This document shows positions 47,038 through 62,000 of a stretch of 64,000 bases of DNA, in pieces. The notes beneath the pieces were generated by a model, which was not told where the DNA came from, did not search any database, and was given only the letters and a program-made list of their open reading frames with translations. The DNA is from Blastomussa wellsi. Taxonomy: Eukaryota; Cnidaria; Anthozoa; Scleractinia; Plerogyridae. The DNA lies in assembly GCA_947652115.1 (NCBI GenBank), contig OX393562.1, forward strand, positions 21,442,332-21,506,331. Reading direction: 5' to 3'. How positions within the stretch are numbered: the stretch's first letter is position 1; the number at the start of each line of letters is the position of its first letter. The position numbers and the translations under genes are program-made.

Positions 47038-47501
47038 TTCCGTAAGAAGGGATGACGATCCGTCTGAAATTTACGGATCAGTGAGATGCAATATCCGATC
47101 CGTGCCGCGCAGTCCATTGTGGTCGCCACGTAATTAACTGTGGGCTTGTTTCAGTTTGCCGAGATCTCGCGACGTCTGTTAAACGCAACAAAAATTAACT
47201 TCGCGATTACATGACAACCGGATCAGCCCGGTTAGCCGACAAAGCAAACCATCCCGGCAAACCGGGCCAGCCCATATAGGAGATGCTCCTAGAACACAAA
47301 GAGACGGATATCAATCAAATTGTTCAAGGAAGAGAATGACCGTAAAAAGTTTTCTTCAATTTTTCCAAATCCCAAGGACTAGACTCGACTGACTTTTTTT
47401 TCAAGTTGAAATGTAAAGGTCCTGATGGTATCACAGTGACATCACTCCATATATAGCTTTAGTACACTGGCATACTAATTTTAGCCTGGCCTGTTTTAAG
47501 T

Positions 47502-47600
47502 TATAATTTGGTTTTATCAACTGGGTTGATAATGTCAATTGGCCACCGTAAAGAGATTCAATTGCTGACGTTCCGAGCGTTAGCCCTTCGTCGGAGCGAA
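47502..47600 (+). mobile_element. Copy of the 100-bp hammerhead-like element
   Basis: Begins 'tataatttggttttatcaac', ends 'cccttcgtcggagcgaa'. Same orientation and extent as the copy at 18138. TTATA stands on both sides and may be a short target duplication. Confidence 0.75.
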
Positions 47601-47609
47601 TTATACTCG

Positions 47610-48980
47610 TGACAGTGCCCCTTTAACTGGTGCAAAAATTTTCTTGGGGTGCCTTGTCTTGGTGAAGCGTGTCTTGTCTGAAGAGTGGATACATGTTCCT
47701 AATTACCGTATGTGTAATAGTTTGTGAAATTGAGGACGGAGCGTATGATCCTTCAAAGGCTTTTCTTAGTTCGTCGTGTTCTCCTTCATTGCGAGAGCCT
47801 GTTACAGGAATTTGTTACATTGGAGAGCAGCGAGAAGAAAGGTGAATGTAAGAAGCCGGGGATTTTTCCCACTCACCCTGCTTGGCGCAATAGTTCCTTT
47901 GCGAAAATGGCGCCTGAATTTGAATAACAATACTTAGTTTATCCTTAGCCTCGTACTCAAGTTTCTAGACAAAGGATTGTTAATACTGGCGCCATTTATG
48001 CAAAGGCTATTCCCCAACAGGCTAGTTGGGTGACACGCGAAGGGTACGAAAAACAAACACAACAGTCACCATCAATCAGTTTTATTACAGAAATATTTCC
48101 ACTATTCAAGACTTAATCTTCGAAACTAAATTATTTGTCAGTATATGTATCAAATCAGTGAATAGTTAAACGTTTTCTGGTTGACTACAAATTCTTGAGA
48201 ATTCATCACTATTCATTGGTTTGCAAATCGCGCAAAGGCTTTTGAAGTTAACGTTAAATTACGGAACAACAAAAATCTGATTGGGAAATTTACTAGTTTG
48301 AATAAGGGGTTTATGATTGAAGATGATAGCAATAGGTGTTTGACATGTAACCCATCAGAGTAAGCATATAGTTTTAATTAACCAATAACTTGCAACCAAG
48401 AGCGATGCCAAATTAATAGCTAGTTGGCTTGCGCGCATTTTCCCACGCTTGGCACCGGTCACGTGGCTTTGCTTCGAGCTCTGATTGGTTCACTGTTGTT
48501 TGCATTTATAACTGAATAATAGTCTAAAATGTCATCACTTCAAATTCTTCTTAGTACACTCAGTACTTCGATAAATTTCTGTTAATTTATGATTTATTGT
48601 TTCAATCACGAAGCGATTTATCGTCACAATGTTACAACCCTAAAAACTAAACTCTAGCTACATATTCGGTATGCTATGAAAATATAAACATCACACTAAA
48701 ATACTACGATATAAATACTAGATCAACTTAATAAACCAGGTTAAAACATGTTTGAAACATATCACTGCTCAATATTCCAGCTACACAAGGCCAAACATCG
48801 AGTTTTTAAAGCTAAGGAGTGCTCTGAATGAATCCCGTCACACACCGCGCGCCTCATATTTCACTCTTCCCAATCCTCCCACGTGCGCTTGTATGCGAGT
48901 AACGCAAAAGCTTGAAAGGAAAGCCGGGGGCAGTTGAATTCAACATGTCCAACTTCAGCGAGAAGAGTTGTACACTGCAT
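47610..48980. other. Intergenic stretch without recognised genes
   Basis: Between the last hammerhead-like copy and the next inverted-repeat element. Short ORFs only, none with a domain I recognise. Confidence 0.5.
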
Positions 48981-48989
48981 TGAATGGAG

Positions 48990-49122
48990 TATTTTCACAC
49001 ACATGACAAGCGGCCATATTGGATTCCTGAAACAAAAGATTATATTTTCATATCAAAAGAGTTCAATTCCCGGAGGATTGCTTTGGGACACCAATATGGC
49101 CGCCGTGACGTCATGTGAAAAC
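48990..49122. mobile_element. MITE-like inverted repeat, about 133 bp
   Basis: Left 'acatgacaagcggccatatt' pairs with right 'ccaatatggccgccgtgacg' and 'tcatgtgaaaac'. No ORF. Confidence 0.65.
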
Positions 49123-49706
49123 TTTAGTGTGTTGTTTACATTCTGTACATAGGAAAAACGCATGAAAATAGCTTGAAGTCTTTATACACGCTTAAATCCT
49201 AAACACAAAATACTTCCTTAATACTAATTCTTACACACAAAATATTAAATTCCCAATTCTGAACCTCTGCAAAAGGCTGTTGGAGATGAATACATCTTGC
49301 GCTTTGCACGCGTTATTGAAAATATATATAACCTTAAAGCCACTAAGTCACTACTGATATTACTTTATGAAACACCTTCACTAAACACAATTTCTGTATA
49401 TCCTCCATAAAGACTCAGAACTGTTGAATATCAACGGTGTAAAAAAATTAGGATAGTTTGAAGATTACCTGTCGGCACGCTACAAGACTGGCCATTTGTG
49501 TTACATTGCGAAACAAAATTGAAAAACAAAGGTATTTTCTTCACTGAGACATATCCACCATGTTTTCTATCCTTGCTAATGTCTAACGAGCCTCGGCTGG
49601 GAGCGCGATTACAAAATCAACGAGATTCTATGGAGGATGACAGAACGGCTGAGCAGTAACTACTTCCATTTCGATTAATTTACCTGAAAAAGGGGGATGA
49701 CACCTA

Positions 49707-49905
49707 TTAAGGCTGGTTTTCACTAGCGCACAAGCAAAGGCATAACGACATAAGCACGAGTGAAAGAAGAACAAACACACTCGTGTTGTTTTCATTAGGA
49801 TTCACCGCGACATAAGCATAAGAAAAATAAGAACGGGCACTGTACGTTCTTCTTATGCTTATGCTTATGTCGTTATGCTTATGCGCTAGTGAAAACCAGC
49901 CTTAA
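49707..49905. mobile_element. MITE, about 199 bp
   Basis: Terminal inverted repeat of about 28 bp: 'ttaaggctggttttcactag' at the left and its complement at the right, followed inward by variants of 'cataacgacataagca'. Both ends abut TTAA. Confidence 0.85.
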
Positions 49906-50066
49906 CAAAGGGAGGAGTGGTTGTATGGAGGATATACGGAATGTTTATCTACGTGGTTTAATTGATGCTAGTGTGTTGTGTCTTCCCTGAGTTAAATTAG
50001 TTATTCATACAAAACTGTCCACAGGTATTGGTCTAAGACGTCGCTTGTTTGCAGTGTGAGAATGTC

Positions 50067-53000
50067 TTAGTCATACAAAGCCTTCAGTTCTGCCATGCTT
50101 TTCCTGACAAGCTCGGAGAACCGTTTGGTATCCTAAATAAGTAGATAAAGTGATCAGTATGACACCTGAAATGATGAAGGGAGAGTTGGATGCAAATGCC
50201 ATTACACAGTGTCAATCATATAACCCAGTGGTGACTATTGACAAACTAGGATTCGCACAGCGATATTCTACGTACCATGGTTTGGTCTACTCTCTACAGA
50301 ATCCCTAGTTTGCCAATAGTTTATGTTTCATCTTGATAGCGAGGCGTAGAGGACGCAAACAAATACCATAAAAATGAAAATTTCTTCTGTTTGTGTCCTC
50401 TTGGCCTCGCTATCAAGCTGAATTTGAATAAAGCGGAAGTGGTCTTTCGCTCCGACGAAGGGCTAACGCTCGAAACGTCAGCTCTTGAATCTCTTTACGG
50501 TGGCCAATTGACATTATCAACCCAGTTGATAAACCCAAATTATATTGTCTATTTACACTGCTCGCTCTCGATTTTTATCGACTCAAGACTACAGCACGCT
50601 AGACTACGAGATGTCCCCACGAGATGGCCCCGCCAAACCTGGGAGACGCGCCCAAGCGGCGAGGCGCATCTCGAGGCGCATCTCCCAGGTTTCGCGCGGA
50701 CATTTTTTTCGCTTCGCACTCAACGGACTAAGCAAAAAAGGGACTGCTCGTAGTCTAACGGAACACATAGGAAACCTCAAGCTTTCAGTGCAATCGTTAA
50801 AAATTAACACAAACCGACACAGTACAAAAGTACTTACTGTCTTTTGAGATGAAACCTTGCATGTGATGTGATAAAAGATGCTGTCTTCACCAGCAATGAT
50901 ATATGATACTCCATAACCATCGTCAGCAACCTGCCAAAATAAAACAACACATGCATCATCTGAACTGTAAATTACCGCCAAGGTTCACATTGAACGTGGA
51001 AACTGAACCGAAATTATATAAAAAAGAGGGTTAACAAACCCATATAAGAGTGGTTTTCACTACACCATCGAAAGTAATTCTGCGTTTGCTTTGGTCTTGC
51101 AATACTTTGCTTAGTGATTGGTTTAAAATCTCGCGCCACTTTTTCAACCAATCAGGAGTAAAACCAAAACGAATCGTTACTCGCTGGCGATTTTTTTCCC
51201 GCGCTTTGTGAAGGCGCGTGTAATACTTTGTGTTTTGATTGGTTCTCTGGACTGTCTCCGTCCTTTTGTATTTAGATAAAGACGGCTTTCTTAATTGAAA
51301 CTCGCTCTATGATTAGGGCTTGGAACATTTGCTGGTTCAGCTTCAGCCATGTCGATTTTTTCTTTCCTCATCTCATGCATGTGCCTGTGACGGCACTGCT
51401 CATGAATTGTTACCACACTATTCCATATGTGTGAAACGTCGGGTGCTATCTCCTTAACTTTAATGAGGTGAATACATTTCTCCATTTTTCTAGGTTATAA
51501 ACTAGGTCTGTACTGGTTTTCACTTCTAAATAAACATTGATTAAGTTCAGACTATGGTTATCTTACAGGTCCAAATCCTCCCCCAGCTGTTTTCAGTCCT
51601 GGATTCTTGACAAAGTCTGTCTTCTTCGTTTGCTGAGTTGCAGTCTGGAAAAGACACAAAAATAGTTCAAGCTAATAAAATCAAATCGCCCTCTTCAATA
51701 CCTCCATTCCCCAGACACGTGCTGATGGCATGCATCACAGAGATCCACGAGTACTGCCGGTGATTTGTTGTAAAACATTGTTTTCTTCATAGAAGTTGCT
51801 AACCGATTTAGTTAGAGCTTACTTAAAAACGCTATGTAAAATGTAGTCTTGCAGTTTGCTGTTGCTGATTTTTATTTTGTTAAACCTGGTTTAATTAAAC
51901 GTTTTGTTGGTGTGAATGGGGTATTAGATTTAACAGTTATGCATAACATGATTCATGACATACTTGGCTTGTTGACAGTTTCCATGGTTCCTTAAGAGCC
52001 TGCAAAGAGAGAAGAAAAAGGTGGTACTTCATTAGAACAACATTCACCGTCACTAATTATAGTAATTTTCACAGAAATACAAACCTCTTTCAGAAAAGGT
52101 GAGTCTTCCTCCAAGTACCTGGACACCACATACAGGCCAAACAAATGACGATCAACACCTGGAATAAAACCACCAATACTAAATTATTCCTATTTCAAAC
52201 CATTGCAGAAAGATGTGGGATGTAACTTGGAAGGTGGTGACATATTGCAACTACTGGTAGTTTTATTACCTTTTCCAGACATTGCCCTTCTAAAACCATT
52301 GACATGTTCATCCACTGCCTTCTGAAACAACTCTTTCCTTTCAGATTTCTATGGATAAAATAACATAATCAAGTCTCCTAAAAGCAGATTAGAATATGCA
52401 GCCCATCATTCCAAATCAATCAATCAATCAATCGATTGATCGATCAGGACAACCTAATCTGCTTCAATGACATTATAAAGAAACCCCAACAATAGTTAGT
52501 GAAATGGAAGAAAAGTTACGTACCGTGGCAGAGGGGTCCAGCATTGCTCTGACAAAGGCACAGGACTCATTAGTACAAGACCTGACAGTCTCTGTGCGGC
52601 CCTCCCTGAAGAAAACACAGGGATCGGTGAAATGAGGAAAAAACACACAGAAGATTAAGCAAAAGGTGGCATACGACACCACAGAGCTTACCAGAGTAGA
52701 GCAAATGAAATACAAACTGGATAGTTACCTGAAAAGTCTGGTCATGGATGATTCATAAGTCAAACTGAAAGTTTGTTGATCCTTAAAATAAAAATCAACA
52801 TGGCATGGCATTAATGCTACACACACAGTGCCTCAGTAATACACTTTCCTTAACTAGATATACAAATGAAAAGCCTATAAAAGCCTATATTGTAATAGTC
52901 TTATATCGTCCTACATGTCTACAATTAGTTTTCTCATCCCATTACGGTAAAATGAAATGTGTTGACATGGTCAGTCTAATCCAGTTGAGTGTCGATTCTT

Positions 53001-56000
53001 ACAAAAAATAAATGTTGAATGTTCCCTACTCCAGCTGCAATAAAATTGCACCTTTATGCACTTAAGTGGTAGTAGTAGGTAAAGTCTGCATATGAGCCTA
53101 GTGGTCTATCACGCTCTTAATACTGCGACTGTTAGTTGGTCATCTCTGAGCGTGATATTGGAGAAATAAAATGGAAATTGCCGCCTACTTTTTGGATGGA
53201 ACCTGCTACTCCAAAACCTACTGACAACCCTGTCTTATACACCTGGGTGAAGAGAGGCACTATGAGAGTAAAGTAGCCTGTCCAGAGGCTTGAACCTGGA
53301 CTGTCCGATCTAGAGTCCAGCGCACTAACCATTAGGCCACTGTGCTTCCCACAGGTGGTACCAGTAAGTCACACAAAATACAGTGAGCTGTGGCCATGAA
53401 TGTCTTATTCAATGATTACCAACCTTGAAGTAGGCTAGCTGAAGACCGATCTGAATAAAGGCATCTGGGCTGTAAGAAAGAAAGTTTCACAAATGCTTGT
53501 AAGGTTCTTATTAACAAATGGAAAAGAAACCATGGACTGGGTGTTTTATTAAAAAACACCAGTTTCATCAAAATCAAGCTTTAATATAACATACCGGTAT
53601 ATGCATGAAGGGTTGTGAACCTTTTTCAAGAACAAATCCTGGAAAAGGATACTCGCTTTTCTGTATGAAATGGTATTAAAGGTTTGGATCTTGGGGAAAG
53701 GCCTTCCCAAACGTTTAAGAGTAGCCCTCAGCCCCCTCCCCCTTGGAACAACTGCCTGGGCAAGATGTTTGAAAGAAATGGCAAGAATTCTGCTAGGCTG
53801 GGGTGGTTTGCAAAGGAGCATCTGTTTCAGCTGCACAACTATCTGAAGATTTTGTTGAACTGAGTACAAAAGTGATTTAAAAACACATATATTACAAAGG
53901 AATCTGTTGAATACCTAACTCGGCACTTCTTTATGGCGCCCTTCCCTGACAAAAAAATGATAGAATTCACATGAGTACAACAGGAGAAGGTAAATTATTG
54001 AAAAGAGAAGCAGCAACTTCCTGAAATGTACCAGTGAGATTCCTTTCGAACCTAAATAACTGGGGCTCCGAGATACAGATCATCTTACATTGTAGGAGTT
54101 TACTGACCGAAGACTGACAATGACAACTTAATTAGTGTCCAAAGGTGCTCAACAACAGCTGTTAACTTTGTTTTTTTGACATTGTGCAAGCTCAGAAGAC
54201 ATGGGGTGTACTCACTATAATTTAACCACTGCATGTACCTGTTCTTTTAATTTTATTGACAATTTCATTTGATTTGTATTTTAATGTATTTTTATTATTA
54301 CTTACCAAAAGCAGTGTGTACTAAAACATGAAGGTCTAGATCACTGATCAGAAGCTCGGCCTTCTTCTGGCAAGACTCGATAATGGACACACACTGAGTG
54401 AACAATACAAAAGAGGCAATTGTTTTCACAATATAAAATTTAATCCAATTCTTAATTTTATTATTGTTTATAAATCATACAGCTGCTATCATACAGTATG
54501 TATAATCTTATATTTGGATAATAATTTTTTATTGTAAAGCACCTAATATGAATATCTTAACATTTTAAATACTAATGGCATATAGAATTTTTATTGATTA
54601 AATTAATTAATTAAACTTACTTATAGGGATTCAAAGTGTATAGATATACACTTGAACATCATACTGAGTGCCATATAATTAACTACTTACTAACCAAGCT
54701 TGCTCAAGCCGTACAGGGGAATACTGGCACTCCGTTGTTTTAGTATGGACCTTGCTGTGCTCGGTTCATATTGCTAAGACCTCAGGCCAATATTCCTAGG
54801 TTTGTATTAAAGGGGCTAGTATTTATGTATGTAAAAAAGATCTGTCACTGAACCACAAAAAAGATGCAATCTTACCTTGAGATAATTTTCAAGGAGAGGA
54901 ATTTGTCAAATGGCAATGGGTCAACAGATTCAGGACAACTTGTACTTTGAAATTAGCAAGCAAAACTGTCCCTATCAGAATCTTCTGAGTGCATAATTTT
55001 GTGAAATGTGATTCAATAATGTCTAACCTTTTCAGGAATATCCCACTGAAGCCTTGTTGGTGCTGGCAGGTCAAACTCTGGCTCACCTTTGCAGTGACCA
55101 TCTTCCTTATACCTAATGACATTATTGGGAAGTTGTTTGGTTTGTCAACTTTCTTCTCATGAAAAATAGTATTGGTTACAACTTAAGGATGATTTTCAGT
55201 CTGTACTACATGTACAGTGTCGGGATTTGTTTACATTTTTTTGGATTCGTTGATTCACTGCACTTTGGTAACAGCGTATACCTTAAGTTTTTTAATCCGC
55301 CATTACCGGTTGTTTTGTTTGGGAGTGCTCAATATGCTGAAATACCAGTTTGGAACTGTTGAGTTTCATCTGCTCTTTATTATTGTTTTGCAAGGATTTC
55401 TGGTTTTACCAAATATGAAAAAAAGGTACGCTTTTGGATAGTAAACACTCTTTCGTGTGAGACCCAGATCAACATGGTAGGTGGAGATTGCGCAGTATGG
55501 ACTGGAAATTAATCACCTTTAATAGTAAGCAGCTAATAGCTAGTAGCTGCAACAATGAACAATTGTAAGTGGCAATCACACCTAGCACTGTAACACTGTG
55601 CCAAACACCAGTACAATTAGTGCTGTGGTTCATTTAATCACATCAATAACAAAATTCTCGAGTTTGATTGGTTCTGTGCATACCTATTTGTTGCATAACT
55701 GGCACGCAATCACTTGGGGATACAATTATACAATTGGACACCTATGCCATCCACATGTCAATCACATGCACTTTGATGGATCTTTCTTGCTGTTTTCCTA
55801 TTCTTTGTACAAAAGAGGTTCTCAAAACACAAATGAGGTTCTCAGAGACTTCCTAACTCAAAATCTGTTACAGATATTATTCATTGGTAATAGGACTTTG
55901 TGTCGTGCAATTCAGGTGTAATCGTGCTTGTAATTTTAAACCGGCCTCACTTACACTCTTGGTCCATTTTAAATTACTCGTCCAATTACTGTAACTTATT

Positions 56001-59000
56001 GTACCAGTACCTTATACCATGACCTTTGAAAACATTTCTACCATTTGAAAAAAAGTGCACTCTTCAATAATTAGGATTTCATGAATTGACTGTATGCATA
56101 GGTACTCATAAACATTGCACACACAATACAAGGTCTCAACTTTTAGACCAGTTTGAAAATCATGATTTGTGTCTACAGTTATAACCTTGACAAGGTCATA
56201 ATATTACAATTACCTTACCCTAAAATTTCAATGTCATTTGTTAACAATGTTTCTCCAAGATGAGAAACAATAGGGGCATCTGCCCTGAAAATGTAAGAAG
56301 AAAATAATTATGTTATTCAAGTGCCATGCTGTGTGAAAATCCAAATGCTGTTCTACCATGCAATTACACAATGTATCCTTTACAAAGACACAAAAAAATG
56401 TTAGTAAAAATGGGGCACATACCATGAGTGCTCAGCAGTGACGCCAAACTGTTAAAAAAAGAAGATGAAAGTTGTAATGTTCAAGATTCACAATAATATT
56501 ACATCACACTGCTGGGGCTTATCCAAGTTCAGTTGCATGACGTGACGTGGAAGCTATGGCCCCACCACCCCAGTTTGATGGTACCCATTTTTATTTGCAT
56601 GTGGAGAGAGCAGGGGCAGATTTCTTTGGAGGTTGGATAACATAATTGTAACATAATTGTAAGCAGAATATAAGTCATATTAGAAAGTCACAGGTCATCT
56701 CGAGGGGGGTGGGGGGGGGGTGCACACCACCTGCACCCTCACCCTAGATCTGCCTTTGGAGAGGCAGTGTACAAGAGATAAGATAAGATAAGATACGATA
56801 GGATAACTTTATTTATACACAGAGCAGAATATCCTGCCCTAGAGCACAACACAGCAACCATGAGCAGTTCCCAAACCTAGTGCTAATTCATCATCATGTC
56901 ACCACCTCTATCACACATGTTACAGCTACTGTGATACTGAGGTAACAAAAGGGGTTTGCAATACAAATTAATTTTATTAGTTTATTTCAGGGTTTTCGTA
57001 AGCTTTTAAGTAGGAGGGGGACCCACATATGAGTAGACAGGAAAGAGTGCAATGATTAAGATTTAAAGAGACTTTTTTTCATGTTCAATTTGAAAGTAAG
57101 CAGGTACTGACTCTTGTAAACTCTGGTAATGGTACCCCCGAGGACCCAGCTTCCAACGAAGAACCCTGCACCTACATTAACCATTTGGCTGTACATACCC
57201 TGCCATTCTTGAAGGTATATGCAGAAAAGGACTTGTCAAACCAGCAGCTGTGACCATTGCCATGAAGCAGAAATCGACACAGAGTATCAAGCTCTTCAGA
57301 ATCTTCCTGTTATTTAAAAATACTTATCACTAGGACTATCACTACAGATGCCCTCACTGTTTGTCTCTTTGATTTTTATTTAATTATCATTCATTTAAAA
57401 CCAACCTGAACTGATGACATAACTTCCTATGTAACTAATTAATCTTAGTAGAATTCTACTCGCATACTAATGCAAATGCTGCAATCTGATTGGCTCAGAG
57501 GTCATATACTATCAGCCATTAGTGTGCAGTGGCAGGAGGTCACCTGAAAAATGAGAGTGTTTGCTCATTTCTGTGAAGTTGCCGTTGCACGGCTTTTAAT
57601 AAATAAATAAATTGATGAGCACGCGTATAAGACTGCAAGTTTCAAAAGGCTTATAATTCCACTCACAATTTCACTAAAGTGTGAACTTTAATACTCATCA
57701 ACTATCACCTCATAGAAATCACGAGCTCATAATCTAATTGTTAAATACATAAGAACATTGCAGAAAAATGAATCAACTAAAAGTTCAACTATATGTTTAG
57801 TAAAGACCAGTAATGGATGATAACACATAAATTGTTTTTAGATGCATCAGAAAATGAATTAATTCAAGTGTAGTTCAAGGAAATGATGAGCGCTTGCAGA
57901 TTACACGAGCATAATACACAAACTGTTCAGTTATACAGGTATGACATGTACATTCGCCTATCAGTGTGTAGAGTGAACTTCCTGATAACCAATCAGATTA
58001 AAATATTTGTTATAGTTTGACTAATTTTGTAAACACCTTGAATTGAATTATTCTTACCTCACCATAATTCATCTCTTGCTCCTCCATATTCAGGAACACT
58101 GCTGCCTAAAAAGTTGCAACCATGGGCTAATTTATTTTGCAAACAGGGTACATATAATTAGAGGATATTTTCTGACTAAACAGCTAATGCATGACTAACT
58201 TCATCATTAGGAATGTGGCTGATATACGTACATTGCATTCAACTTAATCGTTGGTTCAGATTTTATTGTCCTTTAATTGCTGAAACTCATTATCATTCAT
58301 TACCATGTCGAAAACCAAAGGGAAAAAATAATATTTGAACTAACGAAAAAATTGAGCTACAGCATGTATATGATGTACATACTGTATGCTGTTCCACAGC
58401 TGATTGCAAGAGAATATTGTCTAGCCACATTTTGAGTAACATGTCAAGCAGTGACCTCATCTGTAGTCGTCTGTCCTTAACTTGGTCACATTCAAGGAAC
58501 CATGTTATGTATGCAGTACTTACATAATTATAGTTTGTACCTAGGTCATCATTTACACATCCTGAAGGTGGATACTTTCTCTAATAACATGGCAACTTAA
58601 TAACAACAATAATAATTATAATTATAATACTTACATCTTCAATGCAACCCAAAGACTGCCTGTTCACACCAGTGCTGAAGTACGTACTCCTTGTCTCAGC
58701 CCACAGGTTCCTGAATCATTGAGAAAAAAGTTGGAACTAAATGTCTATCAAGCTGCAACTCCACCCAGACAAAACCAAGACTACCACAAGTTCAAGTAGA
58801 GAGGCAAGGTGAACTAACAGTTAGTGTGCTGTCCTCTGTATCAGCCAGTCCAATTTCGAACCCTGGACTCTGGGCAGTGTATTGTGTTCTTGGGGTGTTT
58901 ACTCTCATAGTGCCCCAGTGCTTTCAAAAAGCACCAATGGGTGACAAAAAGCATTGGCTACTTTGATCTACTTTGCTTGGAAACGTCGGCTACATTTTCC

Positions 59001-62000
59001 CCTAAAATTGAAGAAATTAAAGATTTTTATAAAAACAGCCGGCTTCTCTACTCAAAGCAGCTGCCTACTTCAAATTTTATTGAAACCCCTGGTGCCCCTT
59101 TTCACCCAGGTATATAAATGGGTATTTAATGCTGGCCATCCAGGGGGGGGAGGGGGGTAGAAATACCCCTAAGGAACCCAGGATAAGCTCTGGCCTGATG
59201 GGCCACTGGGCTTGTATGTAGACTTAACCTTTAGCTGTACAAGTTCACGTTAGTTTAACCTGTCAGCAGTTGTCAAAGCTGGCAGAAGTTCTTCCCCTTG
59301 GACTGGTTTTGATTCATCCTGGAGAATCTTCAAAATTTGCCTAAAAACAAAAATTGAGAAGTCAATTCACAATAAACTAAATGATAAGTGTCAGTTTTCA
59401 CCATTGATGTTATACCTTCAGCTATCTAACTTTGACATCTGGTCAACCCACTTACTTTGCACCACACCACATTTGAGAATGAATTACACTGACAGTTATT
59501 GCATTTGTTTTGTATTGTTCTCAAGTAAAACATAGCGTTAAAAAGTTGATGACCTCTTCTTGGTCTCTCAACATATCATCACTCTCCAACTAGCTTAAAG
59601 TTCAAGTTTCCAGCCAAAAATGAATCTGACCGATCGTAACTTCTGCAAATGCTGCAGAACATCTTTCATTTTCTTTCCAGGATGGATTGAATGCTCTTTT
59701 CTGTTTTTCATTTTTGTACCTCCTGCTTTTCTCCAATTCGGTTTCAGTCACCTTCGCCTTTTTCCTTGGAGGTGGTTTTAATTCGACAGAAATTGCCCCA
59801 TACGATCCTTACTACAATGGCTTCAAGAGTTCAAGTAGCACGAGGCATTGCAACACAGGCAGGGAAAGGGGTCCAAGCAGTATTTACGATCGTCAAGCGA
59901 GAGCCAAGAAAGACAGCATACTATCTGTATCATTACAACTTGCAGTTTTTTGTCCTCTTTAGCAAAATTATTATGAACTTAATTTTTTTTCAAATTTTCT
60001 ACTGGCCCTTGGGTTTTTACTAACCCAAGCTTATTTTTGCTACCCTTGGACTACCAGGCTAGCAGAGATGTCAAACCCTGCTTAAGATAATTATATGTAA
60101 TGTAAACAACCAATTTACATAATAAATTATTAAATTATTGTAATCCAAGAAATGGAGAAAAATGGCTTTATATCAACGTCATATTGCATACTTTCTGTTC
60201 ACATACATACACCTTTAAACCTTTCAATTAAAACAAAAACTTTTCTTAAACAAGGGCGTAGCTAGAGGGGTCCTGGGTGCCCATGCCCCTCCCCCCTTTG
60301 TCATACTTTTTAAGTACACAACATACAATATTGCGGTGGCGAAAACACGCATATCCGAAGAATCAAATAGTGACATGCAGTGTGGTCCTCCTTCGAAAAA
60401 TCCTGGGTATGCCCCTGTTAAATTTACTTTCCAACAAACAATTTGTATCAGGTATAAACCAACCTTTCTAGATCAGCAGGTTTCAACATAATTCCACGAT
60501 GGAATGTTTCAAGTCTGAAGAATCTTCCTCGGTGGTAGATCACAGCGTGTGTTGTTGAGCTATGATGATGGAGGTGATCTAAGGCAAGTATGTTACAGAA
60601 TTAGTTACTGTCTCTTTTACGTGAAGAAAGGTAACAAGTACTTCCTACTAACAGTAATTCATAATGAGTTACTAAATATTGATGTTTGGTTAAGATGCAA
60701 TAAGCTCTCGATTAATGTCCAAAAGATAAATTACTGGTATGTTATATTTAGTCCGCTTCAGAGGAAAGTCAATCACAGTTTTTCTCTCACATTTGGAGGT
60801 CAACCTCTAACTCAAAGCAATGTAACTAAATTTCTTGGGGTGTACCTACATGTAGACGAACACCTTGCTTGGAAATATCACATAAACTTTGTCTGTAAGC
60901 AAATCGCTAAATCAGCTCGTATTTTATCCAGGATGCCTTTCTACCTATCCTGTAAGACCAAACTCATGCTGTACTATACACTAATTTATCTATATATTAC
61001 TTATTGTAACTCTACGTGGTCGTCCACTTGCGTATCTAATTTAAACAGAATTTACTATCTACAAAAGCAGGCTGTGCAAGCTGTTACAAATTCAGACTAG
61101 CGAGCACATACTGCTCCTCTATTTTCCAAACTGAAAATTTTAGACATCTTCCAAATCAATACCCTCGATACTGCTAAATTCATATTCCGCTAACACAATA
61201 ATTTGCTGCCTCCACTTCCTGTTTATGACAAACAGTCAAGTTCATAGATATGACACAAGAACAGCTAGAAATTACCGCATACATTCTTGTCGCACGAACA
61301 TCAAGAAATTCACAATTCTTTACCAAGGACCTAGGGTCTGGAACTGTCTTCCTGCCTCTATTACCAATTTGTCAAGCTTTTCTACCTTTAAGAACAAAGT
61401 GCTAGAGTTTTTACTAGTTTCCGAGTTAGTTTCTGCTTCATTCCCTCGCAGCCCTTATCTCATTTAATATTGTGATGTCGAGGGGGCTTCTCCAATTAGC
61501 CTGGTGGCTTCCTGAGGTCTCCTTGCCTAACAACCTGCTATATTTCTAAAATTTTTATTCACATAAAGGCAAATAAATGATGATGACGATGACTCAAGTA
61601 TACGGCATAACTATATTACATGTGACCAGTAGTTTCAATATGTGAATTTTTGAGATTTCAATGCTATCTTCATCAGTTTATCAAAGAGAAAATTAATCAG
61701 CTCCAAAATAACAACTTAAGTTAAAATATGAGCTATTTGATTCTTTTTGGCAACAATGAACTTGCACTCTGTAATTCGAAACTTTCAGAGATATTTTTCA
61801 CAAAACCTCCAACATGCCATTCAAATGTCAGATGTAACAAAGAGGAATTTGAATGCTCATTGCAAACTGGCAAATTACAGTCACGCATGTGTATAGATAA
61901 TTATATAGGCCTAGGCTTCCATAGTACGCAATTGTACACAACAAGCACTGCTAGTGCCCCTTGATAGACAGTAGACAGGGTGGAAGCTCTCAAATTCTAC

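Noticed and set aside
46713..47137. Overlapping plus-strand ORFs
   Set aside because: They run through the 203-bp TIR element and its flanks; chance reading frames.
59687..60023. Two plus-strand ORFs of 91 and 110 codons
   Set aside because: Intronic in CPT1, hydrophobic low-complexity reading, no family match recognised.
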